DNA from: an uncultured Saprospirales bacterium
Lineage (GTDB): Bacteria > Bacteroidota > Bacteroidia > Chitinophagales > JADIYW01
Assembly: GCA_938008535.1 (NCBI GenBank)
Contig: CALLKF010000069.1
Location: forward strand, 1 to 64,000
Reading direction: 5' to 3'
DNA length: 64,000 bases
The translations under genes were made by a program, and so were the position numbers. Below are positions 26,338 through 34,066 of the stretch, in pieces. Position 1 is the stretch's first letter, and every line of letters begins with the position of its first letter. Under the pieces are notes generated by a model. That model made no database searches. It worked only from the letters and a program-made list of their open reading frames with translations, and was not told the DNA's origin.

Positions 26338-26820
26338 ATGAAGAAAGCATTTTTATTACTTATTACTAATTGCCTATTACTTACAACTTCTTTCGCACAA
26401 GATATTAAAGTAGTGAAAATTGAAGAGCTAAAAAAAGAATACATAAAAACCAACGACACAACATATATCGTTAATTTTTTCGCAACATGGTGTGGTCCTT
26501 GCTTGCAAGAAATGCCTATAGTCAATAAGTTTTATCAATCTACAAAAGATAAAAAGATACAATTGCTATTTGTGAGTTTAGATGGTGGAATTGCGCCAGC
26601 AAAACTAGCTAAATTTATAAAAAAACAAAAAATGGAAGCATCAGTTTTTGTGCTAAATGAAAGTAGTGATTTTTCGTGGTTGCCATATATCGATTCCCGT
26701 TGGCAAGGTAGCATTCCAGCAACTATGATTGTAAATTCTAGTAAAAAAGTAAAAGCATTTTTTGAAACTCCAATGGAAAATGGACAACTCGAATTTTATT
26801 TAAAAAAATTAGGTTTGTAA
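26338..26820 (+). CDS. TlpA-like thioredoxin-fold protein, exported
   Basis: A 160-residue periplasmic thiol-disulfide protein. The signal peptide (about residues 1-20, ending TTSFAQ) is followed by a thioredoxin fold with the active site WCGPC at 51-55 and the cis-proline region SIPATMIV near 120. TlpA/ResA-like proteins reduce disulfides in exported proteins or apocytochromes. The DNA of the signal peptide (26355-26389) consists of the same 7-bp AT-rich words found in intergenic regions here, which suggests the export signal arose from, or absorbed, a repeat block. Confidence 0.88.
   Translation: MKKAFLLLITNCLLLTTSFAQDIKVVKIEELKKEYIKTNDTTYIVNFFATWCGPCLQEMPIVNKFYQSTKDKKIQLLFVSLDGGIAPAKLAKFIKKQKMEASVFVLNESSDFSWLPYIDSRWQGSIPATMIVNSSKKVKAFFETPMENGQLEFYLKKLGL
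26355..26389 (+). repeat. Heptad-phased words inside the signal-peptide coding region
   Basis: Five 7-bp words in a row: ATTACTT, ATTACTA, ATTGCCT, ATTACTT, ACAACTT. They encode the hydrophobic core LLITNCLLLTTS. Confidence 0.6.
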
Positions 26821-26839
26821 TGCTTCATTTTTTCTTGTA

Positions 26840-26867
26840 ACTTATTACAAATCACTTATTACTAAGT
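26840..26867 (+). repeat. Heptad-phased words upstream of the DUF4403-like gene
   Basis: ACTTATT, ACAAATC, ACTTATT, ACTAAGT, ending 2 bp before a TACCTTTG -7 box. Confidence 0.55.
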
Positions 26868-26869
26868 CG

Positions 26870-26877
26870 TACCTTTG
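26870..26877 (+). promoter_or_regulatory. -7 box upstream of the DUF4403-like gene
   Basis: TACCTTTG, a perfect TAnnTTTG, with the ATG at 26886 only 8 bp beyond its last base. This implies a leaderless or nearly leaderless transcript and argues against the GTG at 26877 as the start. Confidence 0.45.
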
Positions 26878-26885
26878 TGTATGAT

Positions 26886-27722
26886 ATGACAATTTTTGAA
26901 CGCGTTTTAGGTGGAAACATTTTTTATGATTTTTGGACACAAGTTCAACACTATTTGTTTTCTGAAAAACGACTGGTGCAATTGCTTACATTAAAACCAA
27001 TTGAAATTTATAAAACAGAAACAGAACTCGAAATTGACGAAGCTAAAGTAAAATTATACATTAAAAGTACGCTTGAGAATTTAGTTCAACGAAGAATTGA
27101 ACGCACGTTGAATATGTTGTCACTAAATCTTTCTAAAAATCAGGAAACTTCTTATGCCTATAATTTTGATGTTGTTATTAAAGCACAAATGCCATACGTT
27201 GATGTTTCAAAATTCTTTAATTTTCATTTTGGAAATCAGCGATATGAAATAGAAAATGACAATTATTATTTGGATATAGAAAATTTTACGTTTGGAAATA
27301 AAAGCACAAAAGCAGTAGTTGAGTTGCCATTTGTTTTAGATGCAAAATGGAAATTTATAAAACGAAAAATGACTGGAAAGGCAATATTTACTGGTTCTCT
27401 CAATTTTCATCAGCCAAAATATGTAGTAAAAACACGCAATTTGAATTATGAATTGGAAACCAAAAGTTATATTCTAAAATTTATTGATACTTTTTATCAC
27501 AAACAGTTAGTTGATTTTCTGCACGATTTTTTACAATATAATTTTAAAAAAGAATTAGAACAAGCAAAATTGGAAGCGCAAAAACAAATTGATTCGTTTC
27601 AACAACAAAGTAATTGGATTAATGGAACATTGAATGAATTAGATTTGGAAAGAATTACAATTGAAGATGATGGCATTCACGCAGTGTTTTTAGCAGAAGG
27701 AAAATTGCATTTTTTACGATAG
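26886..27722 (+). CDS. DUF4403-like protein lacking the N-terminal half
   Basis: A 278-residue protein. The C-terminal half resembles the end of DUF4403 proteins: GKAIFTGSLNFHQPKYVVKT, a strand pair, a helix block KQLVDFLHDFLQYNFKKELE and QKQIDSFQQQSNWINGTL, then DDGIHAVFLAEGKL. As I recall the family, members are about 450 residues with a lipoprotein signal; this one has neither signal peptide nor the first domain. Either it is a short form working in the cytoplasm or its 5' part was lost. Start ATG 26886 is chosen because the upstream GTG overlaps a -7 box. Confidence 0.6.
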   Translation: MTIFERVLGGNIFYDFWTQVQHYLFSEKRLVQLLTLKPIEIYKTETELEIDEAKVKLYIKSTLENLVQRRIERTLNMLSLNLSKNQETSYAYNFDVVIKAQMPYVDVSKFFNFHFGNQRYEIENDNYYLDIENFTFGNKSTKAVVELPFVLDAKWKFIKRKMTGKAIFTGSLNFHQPKYVVKTRNLNYELETKSYILKFIDTFYHKQLVDFLHDFLQYNFKKELEQAKLEAQKQIDSFQQQSNWINGTLNELDLERITIEDDGIHAVFLAEGKLHFLR

Positions 27723-27764
27723 ATTTTTTTCATTTCCTAAAAATAAAATAAATCGTACATTGTA

Positions 27765-27780
27765 TTCCGAAACTTCGGAA
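27765..27780. promoter_or_regulatory. 16-bp palindrome TTCCGAA-N2-TTCGGAA upstream of asnB (copy 2)
   Basis: TTCCGAAACTTCGGAA lies 21 bp before the asnB start, preceded by AAATCGTA, a word also found before the nadB copy. Operator-like position and perfect arms. Confidence 0.5.
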
Positions 27781-27801
27781 CGTTAAATCTTATATCAAAT
27801 T

Positions 27802-29697
27802 ATGTGTGGAATTGCAGGTGCTTATTCATTTAAAAATAAATTCATTTCTGATGAATGGCTGCAAAATGCTGCTACTTCATTAAACAAACGTGGTCCAGAT
27901 AATCAGAATTTTGTTTCAATTGGTAATTGCTCTCTAGTGCATGCACGATTGAGTATTATTGATACTTCTGAAAGTGCTAACCATCCAATTTATGATACAA
28001 CAGGTAGATATGCAATTATTTTCAATGGCGAAATTTTTAATTATCAATCCATAAAAAAAAAGCTGGAACAAAAAGGCGTTTCGTTCAAAACACAATCAGA
28101 TACAGAAGTATTGTTGTATGCATATATTCATTTTGGCGAATCGTTTTTGCACAAGCTAAATGGCTTTTTTGCATTTGCGATTTTTGATAAACAAGATGAT
28201 AAGCTATTTATTGCCTGCGATCGTTTTGGAATTAAACCGTTGTATTATTATAATGATGAAGATTATTTTTTCTTCGGTTCCGAATTAAAAACAATCACAC
28301 AATTCCCTGTAAAAAAAGAAATCAATTGGAGTTCGGTTACTGCCTATTTTCAACTCAATTATATTCCTGGAAAAAATTCTATTTTCAAAAATATTCAACG
28401 ATTAGAACCAGGTCATCAAATCTTAATTCATAATTCCAAAATCTTAACTAAACAGTGGTACACCATTCCATATAATGCACTGAAAGCTGAGCAAAATCAG
28501 CTACCTTACGATGAGCAGCAAAAAAAGTTTGTTGAATTAATGGATGATTCTGTGCGGTTGCGTTTAATTTCAGATGTGCCATTAGGTGCGTTTTTGTCTG
28601 GTGGAATTGATTCGTCTGTAGTTACAGCAATGGCTACTCGACATACCAAACATCTCAACACTTTTTCCATAGGTTTTGAAGGAAATTCTTTCTTCGATGA
28701 AACACCGTATGCTAATTTAGTTGCTAAACATTTCAACACAAATCACACTGTTTTTAAATTAAAAAATGATGATTTATTTGAAAGTTTAAACGAATTATTA
28801 GAGTACACAGATGAGCCATTTGCAGATTCATCAGCGTTGTTGGTGAACATACTCTCAAAATTTACACGCAAACATGTAACTGTTGCATTGTCTGGCGATG
28901 CTGGCGACGAATTATTTGCTGGCTATAATAAACATTATGGTGAATGGCAAATGCGAAATGGTAGTTGGCAAGCCAATGTTATACATTTATTGCAACCAGT
29001 TTGGCAATCGTTGCCAAAATCACGTGGTGGTGGAATTGCCAATAAAATAAGACAATTAGAACGATTTTCAAATGGTATGGATTTAACACCAGCCGAACGT
29101 TGGTGGCGTTGGTGTTGCATTAATGATTTGGATTTTGTAGATAAATTATTAAATGATAAAGTAGATGCTTCGATGGCAGAAATTATTGAAACACGTCAAT
29201 ATTTCTCATCAAAAGTGCAGTTTGATGGTACGTTGAATGATGATTTATTGGCTGATGTTGGAATGGTGTTGCCATATGATATGTTGGTGAAAGTTGATAG
29301 AATGAGTATGCGTAATTCACTCGAAGTACGTGTACCATTTTTAGACTATAGAATTGTAGAATTTGCATTTTCGTTGCCAGTTTCTTCTAAAATAAATGGA
29401 AATATAAAAAAGAAAATTGTGCAGGATGCCTTTAAACAAATCTTACCAAAAGAATTATATAACAGACCAAAAAAAGGATTTGAAGTTCCGTTATTGCAAT
29501 GGTTTAAAACAGATTTGAAAGATAAAATCTTGAACGATTGGTTAAGTGATGATTACATCAAAGCACAAGGAATTTTTAATTTGGAGACCATACAACAATT
29601 AAAACTACAAATGTTGTCTAACAATCCTGGTGATGTGCATGCACAAATTTGGGCACTCATTGTCTTCCAGAATTTCTGGCGAAAATACATGGAATAA
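27802..29697 (+). CDS. asnB: Asparagine synthase (glutamine-hydrolysing)
   Basis: A 631-residue class II amidotransferase. Cys2 (MCGIAG) is the glutaminase nucleophile; NKRGPD and FNGEIFNY complete that domain. The synthetase domain carries the ATP-pyrophosphate loop SGGIDSS at 266-272 and LSGDAGDELFAGYNKHYG. It forms asparagine from aspartate, glutamine and ATP, or amidates another carboxylate such as a uronic acid. It is followed 12 bp later by a GT4 transferase gene and then a WecA-like gene, so a glycan role is possible. The palindrome at 27765 may regulate it. Confidence 0.92.
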   Translation: MCGIAGAYSFKNKFISDEWLQNAATSLNKRGPDNQNFVSIGNCSLVHARLSIIDTSESANHPIYDTTGRYAIIFNGEIFNYQSIKKKLEQKGVSFKTQSDTEVLLYAYIHFGESFLHKLNGFFAFAIFDKQDDKLFIACDRFGIKPLYYYNDEDYFFFGSELKTITQFPVKKEINWSSVTAYFQLNYIPGKNSIFKNIQRLEPGHQILIHNSKILTKQWYTIPYNALKAEQNQLPYDEQQKKFVELMDDSVRLRLISDVPLGAFLSGGIDSSVVTAMATRHTKHLNTFSIGFEGNSFFDETPYANLVAKHFNTNHTVFKLKNDDLFESLNELLEYTDEPFADSSALLVNILSKFTRKHVTVALSGDAGDELFAGYNKHYGEWQMRNGSWQANVIHLLQPVWQSLPKSRGGGIANKIRQLERFSNGMDLTPAERWWRWCCINDLDFVDKLLNDKVDASMAEIIETRQYFSSKVQFDGTLNDDLLADVGMVLPYDMLVKVDRMSMRNSLEVRVPFLDYRIVEFAFSLPVSSKINGNIKKKIVQDAFKQILPKELYNRPKKGFEVPLLQWFKTDLKDKILNDWLSDDYIKAQGIFNLETIQQLKLQMLSNNPGDVHAQIWALIVFQNFWRKYME

Positions 29698-29709
29698 AAA
29701 TTATAAAAA

Positions 29710-30849
29710 CTGAAAAAAGCTTTAAACATTGGCGTTGTAGCAAATACAGCATTTAATATTTTCAATTTTAGATTGGAATTAATTAAAGCATTAAAAAAAG
29801 CTGGACACCATGTGGTTGCCATTGCACCAAAAGATAATTACGTTGATTTATTATTGGAAAACGATATTGAATTTATCGAACTAAAAAAATTAGCACGCAA
29901 AGGCACCAATCCAATTAATGATTTATTATTGGTAAATGAGCTTCGTAAAATCTATAAAAGAAACAATTTAGATGCAGTGTTGCAATACACTATTAAACCA
30001 AATATTTATGGAACATTGGCCGCATCATTATCCAACACAAAAACCATTTGTACGGTTACTGGTTTAGGTTATACGTTTTTAAATAAAAACCTGACGTCAA
30101 AAATTGCACATCAATTATATCGGTTTGCGTTCAAGAAAGCAGATAAAATATTGTTTCAAAACACAGATGATTTGCAAACGTTTCTGGATTTCAATTTAGC
30201 AGAAAAATCAAAATGTGGTATTATCCATGGTTCTGGAATTGATGTCGAAAAATTTCATCCAGATTTTTGCAGAACCATAGAAAATAACAAATCAGAAAAT
30301 ACTCGTTTTTTAATGATTGGAAGATTGCTAAAAGACAAAGGAATTTTTGAATACATTGAAGCAGCACAACTCGTAAAGCAGCAATTTCCTAAAACAAAGT
30401 TTCATGTGCTTGGCGAAATTGACACGCAAAATCCATCAGCCATAAAAAAAGAAGAACTGGAAAACTGGATAAAAAATGATATAATAATTTATCACGAACA
30501 CGCAAAAGATACACGACCATTTATTTGCAATGCAGATTGCGTGGTGTTGCCATCATATCGCGAAGGCATGCCGCGCGTAATTTTGGAAGGAATGGCAATG
30601 GGAAAACCATGTGTTACTTCTGATGCACCTGGTTGTAAAGATTCTATTATTGATGGCGAAAGTGGTTTTTTATGCAAAACGGCTGATAGTCAATCATTAG
30701 CAAATGCAATGCAAACATTTATCTTATTAAATAATGATGCAAAAATAGAAGTCGGTAAACAAGCAAGAAAACGAGCAGAAATTATATTTTCAAGTATTTA
30801 TATTAATGATAAGTACCTCATGCTTATTCAAAATCTTGCTAAAATTTAA
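29710..30849 (+). CDS. GT4 glycosyltransferase with a non-ATG start
   Basis: A GT-B fold transferase. The C-terminal donor domain shows MIGRLLKDKGIFEYIEAA, HAKDTRPFICNADCVVLPSYREGMPRV (GT4 E-x7-E region) and SDAPGCKDSIIDGESGF. The N-terminal strand NIGVVANTAFNIFNFRLELIKAL lies upstream of the first TTG (29773), so the protein must start earlier. After an in-frame stop at 29704-29706 the only plausible start is CTG at 29710, 12 bp after asnB. ATG and GTG are absent from that part of the frame. It is probably translated by coupling with asnB. Sugar unknown. Confidence 0.82.
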   Translation: MKKALNIGVVANTAFNIFNFRLELIKALKKAGHHVVAIAPKDNYVDLLLENDIEFIELKKLARKGTNPINDLLLVNELRKIYKRNNLDAVLQYTIKPNIYGTLAASLSNTKTICTVTGLGYTFLNKNLTSKIAHQLYRFAFKKADKILFQNTDDLQTFLDFNLAEKSKCGIIHGSGIDVEKFHPDFCRTIENNKSENTRFLMIGRLLKDKGIFEYIEAAQLVKQQFPKTKFHVLGEIDTQNPSAIKKEELENWIKNDIIIYHEHAKDTRPFICNADCVVLPSYREGMPRVILEGMAMGKPCVTSDAPGCKDSIIDGESGFLCKTADSQSLANAMQTFILLNNDAKIEVGKQARKRAEIIFSSIYINDKYLMLIQNLAKI

Positions 30850-30870
30850 CCTTTTTTAATAAATTGTTAC

Positions 30871-30878
30871 TAACTTTG
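30871..30878 (+). promoter_or_regulatory. -7 box upstream of the WecA-like gene
   Basis: TAACTTTG, perfect TAnnTTTG, 14 bp before the ATG at 30893. Confidence 0.4.
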
Positions 30879-30892
30879 GTGTGAACTAAATT

Positions 30893-32101
30893 ATGCACGG
30901 TCATATTATATTCTTGAATTTACTGCTAAACAACATTTGGAGTTTGTTTTCTAATGCACCTCATGCAACGTCATTCAAATTGGCAGCTGCACTTTTAACT
31001 GCATTTGTTTTAACGTATACTTTTATTCCATCGATAATAAAAGTAGCAATTATAAAACATTTGTATGATTCGCCTGATGATGATAGAAAATCGCACGACG
31101 AAATTATTCCAACACTTGGTGGCATTGGTATTTTTGGAGGATTTGTAATTGGGTTTTGCTTATTTGCAACCTTTGATTTAAAAACACCAGAGCTAAAATA
31201 TATAATTGCAGCGTTGAGTTTCACGTTTATGTTAGGTGCAAAAGACGATATTGTTGCATTGGTAGCTAATAAAAAATTTATAGGTCAAATTTTTGCTGCA
31301 TCTATCATTGTTATTTTAGGTGGAATTAGAATAACGAGTTTATACGGAATGTTCGGTATGTCTTATATCAGCGAAGCATTTAGTATTGTATTGTCAATCG
31401 TAACTATCATTTTTATAATCAATGCATTTAACTTAATTGATGGTATAAACTTGTTGGCTGGAAGTGTAAGTGTCGTTATATCTTTGTCGTTTGGTGCGTG
31501 GTTTTATTTTTATGGATTTAATGATTATGCTATTCTAGCAGCGGCAATGAGTGGAGCGGTTTTGGCTTTTCTTCGATATAATGTCACACCAGCAAAAATT
31601 TTCATGGGTGATTCAGGTAGTTTATCTATTGGATTGTTAGCAGCTGTTTTGGCTATTCAGTTTATTGAAAAGAATGAAATGATATTGCATCAACATGTTA
31701 GTTCAGGAATACAAATCACAGCGTCGCCAGCCATGGCAATTGCTGTTTTAATTATTCCTATTTATGATGCATTTCGTGTTTTTGCAATGCGTTTAATTAA
31801 AAGGAAATCACCTTTTATAGCAGATAGAAATCATATTCATCATCGTTTATTAGATTTAGGGTTTTCACACGTAAAATCTACATTTATTTTAATTACTGTA
31901 AATATTTTATTTATTATTTTAACCTATTTTTTACAGCATTTTGGAAATTTCCTATTAATGTGTTTTGAGTTGGCTTTGGCAATGTTGCTTACATTTGTTT
32001 TATTTTCTTTTAGCATTAAAAAAAAAATAGAGGTAGTTAAAGAATCCAAAATCGAAAATGACAAACCAATTAATTTATCTATGAAAATAGATATGCAGTA
32101 A
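30893..32101 (+). CDS. WecA/TagO/MraY-family undecaprenyl-phosphate sugar-1-phosphate transferase
   Basis: A 402-residue integral membrane enzyme with about eleven helices. The family motifs are present: GAKDDIVAL (Mg-binding aspartates), NAFNLIDGINLLAG, KIFMGDSGSLSIG and RNHIHHRLLDLG (the HIHHRL motif of the WecA/TagO group rather than MraY). It transfers a sugar-1-phosphate, usually GlcNAc-1-P, from UDP onto undecaprenyl phosphate, starting lipid-linked glycan synthesis. It closes the asnB-GT4 group but has its own -7 box, so it may be expressed separately. Confidence 0.9.
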   Translation: MHGHIIFLNLLLNNIWSLFSNAPHATSFKLAAALLTAFVLTYTFIPSIIKVAIIKHLYDSPDDDRKSHDEIIPTLGGIGIFGGFVIGFCLFATFDLKTPELKYIIAALSFTFMLGAKDDIVALVANKKFIGQIFAASIIVILGGIRITSLYGMFGMSYISEAFSIVLSIVTIIFIINAFNLIDGINLLAGSVSVVISLSFGAWFYFYGFNDYAILAAAMSGAVLAFLRYNVTPAKIFMGDSGSLSIGLLAAVLAIQFIEKNEMILHQHVSSGIQITASPAMAIAVLIIPIYDAFRVFAMRLIKRKSPFIADRNHIHHRLLDLGFSHVKSTFILITVNILFIILTYFLQHFGNFLLMCFELALAMLLTFVLFSFSIKKKIEVVKESKIENDKPINLSMKIDMQ

Positions 32102-32124
32102 ATTATTAAAGTTTTTTTAAGAAC

Positions 32125-32766
32125 CTATAAAATAATCTGATGCTGTTTTATAACTGCACACAATTCACTCACCATCATCGCAGTCGCGCCCCAAAGTACC
32201 TTGTTGTCTAAGTCGTAATACGGTGCCATTAAATTAAAACCAAGCGCATTTTGTATCTTTTTTTCTTTTATAATTCCATCTTCAAAAAACCGAGACAACG
32301 GTATTTCTAATACACCTGCAACTTCCTTTGTTTCTAATGCTAATCTTGGAATTTCTTGCATAATTCCAACAAATGGATATACCATAAAATTACTGGCAAA
32401 TACAAACACTTCGGTCAGATTGCCAACTACTTGTATATGATTACTTTCAATTCCAACTTCTTCATGCGTTTCTCGCAAGGCAGCATGTAAAAAACTAGCA
32501 TCACTTTTTTCAATTTTTCCACCAGGAAAGGCAATTTGTCCACTATGAACACCATCATATTGTGGTCGTTCAATAAGTAATAAATGTGGTATATTCTCTT
32601 TCGGATAAATTACTGCCATTACTGCACCTTCTTTCGGTTTTATAAAAGATGGAGCATCTATATTTTTATTAATCTTCAAATAAGGTTTCAGTTGAACTTG
32701 CCCACTTTTTCCAGGAAGTGGTTGTTTAAATGCCTCAATTAATTGGATGGTGAAATTTTCAAACAT
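32125..32766 (-). CDS. NUDIX hydrolase (CoA pyrophosphatase-like)
   Basis: From ATG 32766 this is a 213-residue protein; an in-frame start at 32823 would add 19 phenylalanine- and tyrosine-rich residues unlike the family. The NUDIX box is complete (GGKIEKSDASFLHAALRE followed by THEEVGI), with the preceding PRPQYDGVHSGQIAFPG-type stretch typical of CoA-diphosphatases (NudL/YeaB): here LIERPQYDGVHSGQIAFPGG. It likely cleaves CoA or CoA esters to 4'-phosphopantetheine and 3',5'-ADP. Convergent with the WecA-like gene. Confidence 0.87.
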   Translation of the reverse strand: MFENFTIQLIEAFKQPLPGKSGQVQLKPYLKINKNIDAPSFIKPKEGAVMAVIYPKENIPHLLLIERPQYDGVHSGQIAFPGGKIEKSDASFLHAALRETHEEVGIESNHIQVVGNLTEVFVFASNFMVYPFVGIMQEIPRLALETKEVAGVLEIPLSRFFEDGIIKEKKIQNALGFNLMAPYYDLDNKVLWGATAMMVSELCAVIKQHQIIL

Positions 32767-32917
32767 ATTATAAAAATAAAAAAAACAATCAGAATAAAAA
32801 TCTATAAATCTTTTTGTGTCCACTAAGTGTACTTTTAAACAAAATACCTAATTTTATGTACTTAATTATTCACATTAATTTCATAAATTTGAATACATTT
32901 AACTCAATACATTTAAA

Positions 32918-33997
32918 ATGAAAAAAATATTTACCATAGTATGCATTCTTGGTTTTACATTTGGTTGTAAAAAAGATTCTAATAAACTTCCAACTGTGGA
33001 AGGAAATTTATCAAAAATTGCGTTTGGATCTTGTTGTTATCAAACCGCAGATATTTATCCAGTTTTTCAAAAAATATTTGATGCAAAGCCTCAATTGTAC
33101 ATTGCTGGTGGCGATAATATTTACGGTGATGTAGTCGCATTGCTACCTGGTGATTCAGCATTCATAGAAGGTTCTTACAGAAAATTATTCTACCAATCTA
33201 ACGAATGGATAAAATTAAGACAGACAGTTCCTATGATTGCTACTTGGGACGACCATGATACAGGCATGAACGATGGCACTAGCGACAATCCATCTAAAAC
33301 ATTTGCAAAATCTTTATTCTTCAAATATTGGGAAATTCCAGAAAGTGATGATCGTCATAACAGACCTGACGGAGGAATTTATGGTTCATACTATTATGGA
33401 GACGATGCACACAAAGTACAAGTTATAATGCTTGATTTAAGATATAATCACACACCATACAAAGCAGCAGGACCTGGCGCTGCTCTTTCTGGTTACGATA
33501 CAATGTTATCTCCTGATGCTACTATCTTAGGTGCTACTCAATGGTCTTGGTTAGAAGGAGAATTAAGAAAACCAGCGAAAGTAAGAATTGTTATGTCTTC
33601 ATTACAATTTAACGCACCTTACAGTGGCAGCGAAAATTGGGCAGTTTTACCATTAGAAAAACAAAGAATGTTAGATTTAATTAGATCTACTCAAGCAAAT
33701 GGCGTGTTTTTCTTAAGCGGTGATGTTCATTTTGCAGAATTTACTAAAACACAACCAGCAGGAATGTACCCAATTTACGATTTTACTTCAAGTGGAATTA
33801 CACATAATGAAGGTAAAATAGCTGCTACAAACAACGCTATTAGGCTTGGTCAAGGTTTTGATGGAAAAAATTATGGTATGATTTCAATAGATTGGGACGC
33901 AACACCTGTAACAATTAAAGTACAAATCTTTAGTATTGATGCAGCTCAAACACCTAAAATCTCATACACAGTTAATTTAGATGATTTGAAATTTTAA
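32918..33997 (+). CDS. PhoD-like metallophosphatase, lipoprotein (second copy)
   Basis: A 359-residue lipoprotein (signal ending FTFGC, Cys17, then KKDS). It has the same ordered motifs as the gene at 12346-13368: IAFGSCC, GGDNIYGD, TWDDHD, VIMLDLRYN, LSGDVHFAEF. Clearly paralogous but well diverged. It should act as an extracytoplasmic phosphatase or phosphodiesterase. Monocistronic: it is divergent from the NUDIX gene and closed by a strong terminator at 34024-34055. Confidence 0.88.
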   Translation: MKKIFTIVCILGFTFGCKKDSNKLPTVEGNLSKIAFGSCCYQTADIYPVFQKIFDAKPQLYIAGGDNIYGDVVALLPGDSAFIEGSYRKLFYQSNEWIKLRQTVPMIATWDDHDTGMNDGTSDNPSKTFAKSLFFKYWEIPESDDRHNRPDGGIYGSYYYGDDAHKVQVIMLDLRYNHTPYKAAGPGAALSGYDTMLSPDATILGATQWSWLEGELRKPAKVRIVMSSLQFNAPYSGSENWAVLPLEKQRMLDLIRSTQANGVFFLSGDVHFAEFTKTQPAGMYPIYDFTSSGITHNEGKIAATNNAIRLGQGFDGKNYGMISIDWDATPVTIKVQIFSIDAAQTPKISYTVNLDDLKF

Positions 33998-34023
33998 GCA
34001 ATTAATTAATTATTATAATTCAT

Positions 34024-34055
34024 AAAAGAGCAGCTTAATTACTGCTCTTTTTTTT
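34024..34055 (+). terminator. Strong Rho-independent terminator after the PhoD-like gene
   Basis: Stem AAAGAGCAG (34025-34033) and CTGCTCTTT (34042-34050), 8-nt loop, then a T-run. It ends inside the pheS promoter region. Confidence 0.88.
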
Positions 34056-34062
34056 AATTTTG
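34055..34062 (+). promoter_or_regulatory. -7 box of the pheS promoter
   Basis: TAATTTTG, with the pheS ATG 4 bp after its last base, which predicts a leaderless mRNA. It shares bases with the T-run of the upstream terminator. Confidence 0.4.
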
Positions 34063-34066
34063 AAGG

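Noticed and set aside
32767..32823. Upstream start for the NUDIX hydrolase
   Set aside because: It adds a Phe/Tyr-rich stretch not expected in the family, and ATG 32766 gives a normal N-terminus.
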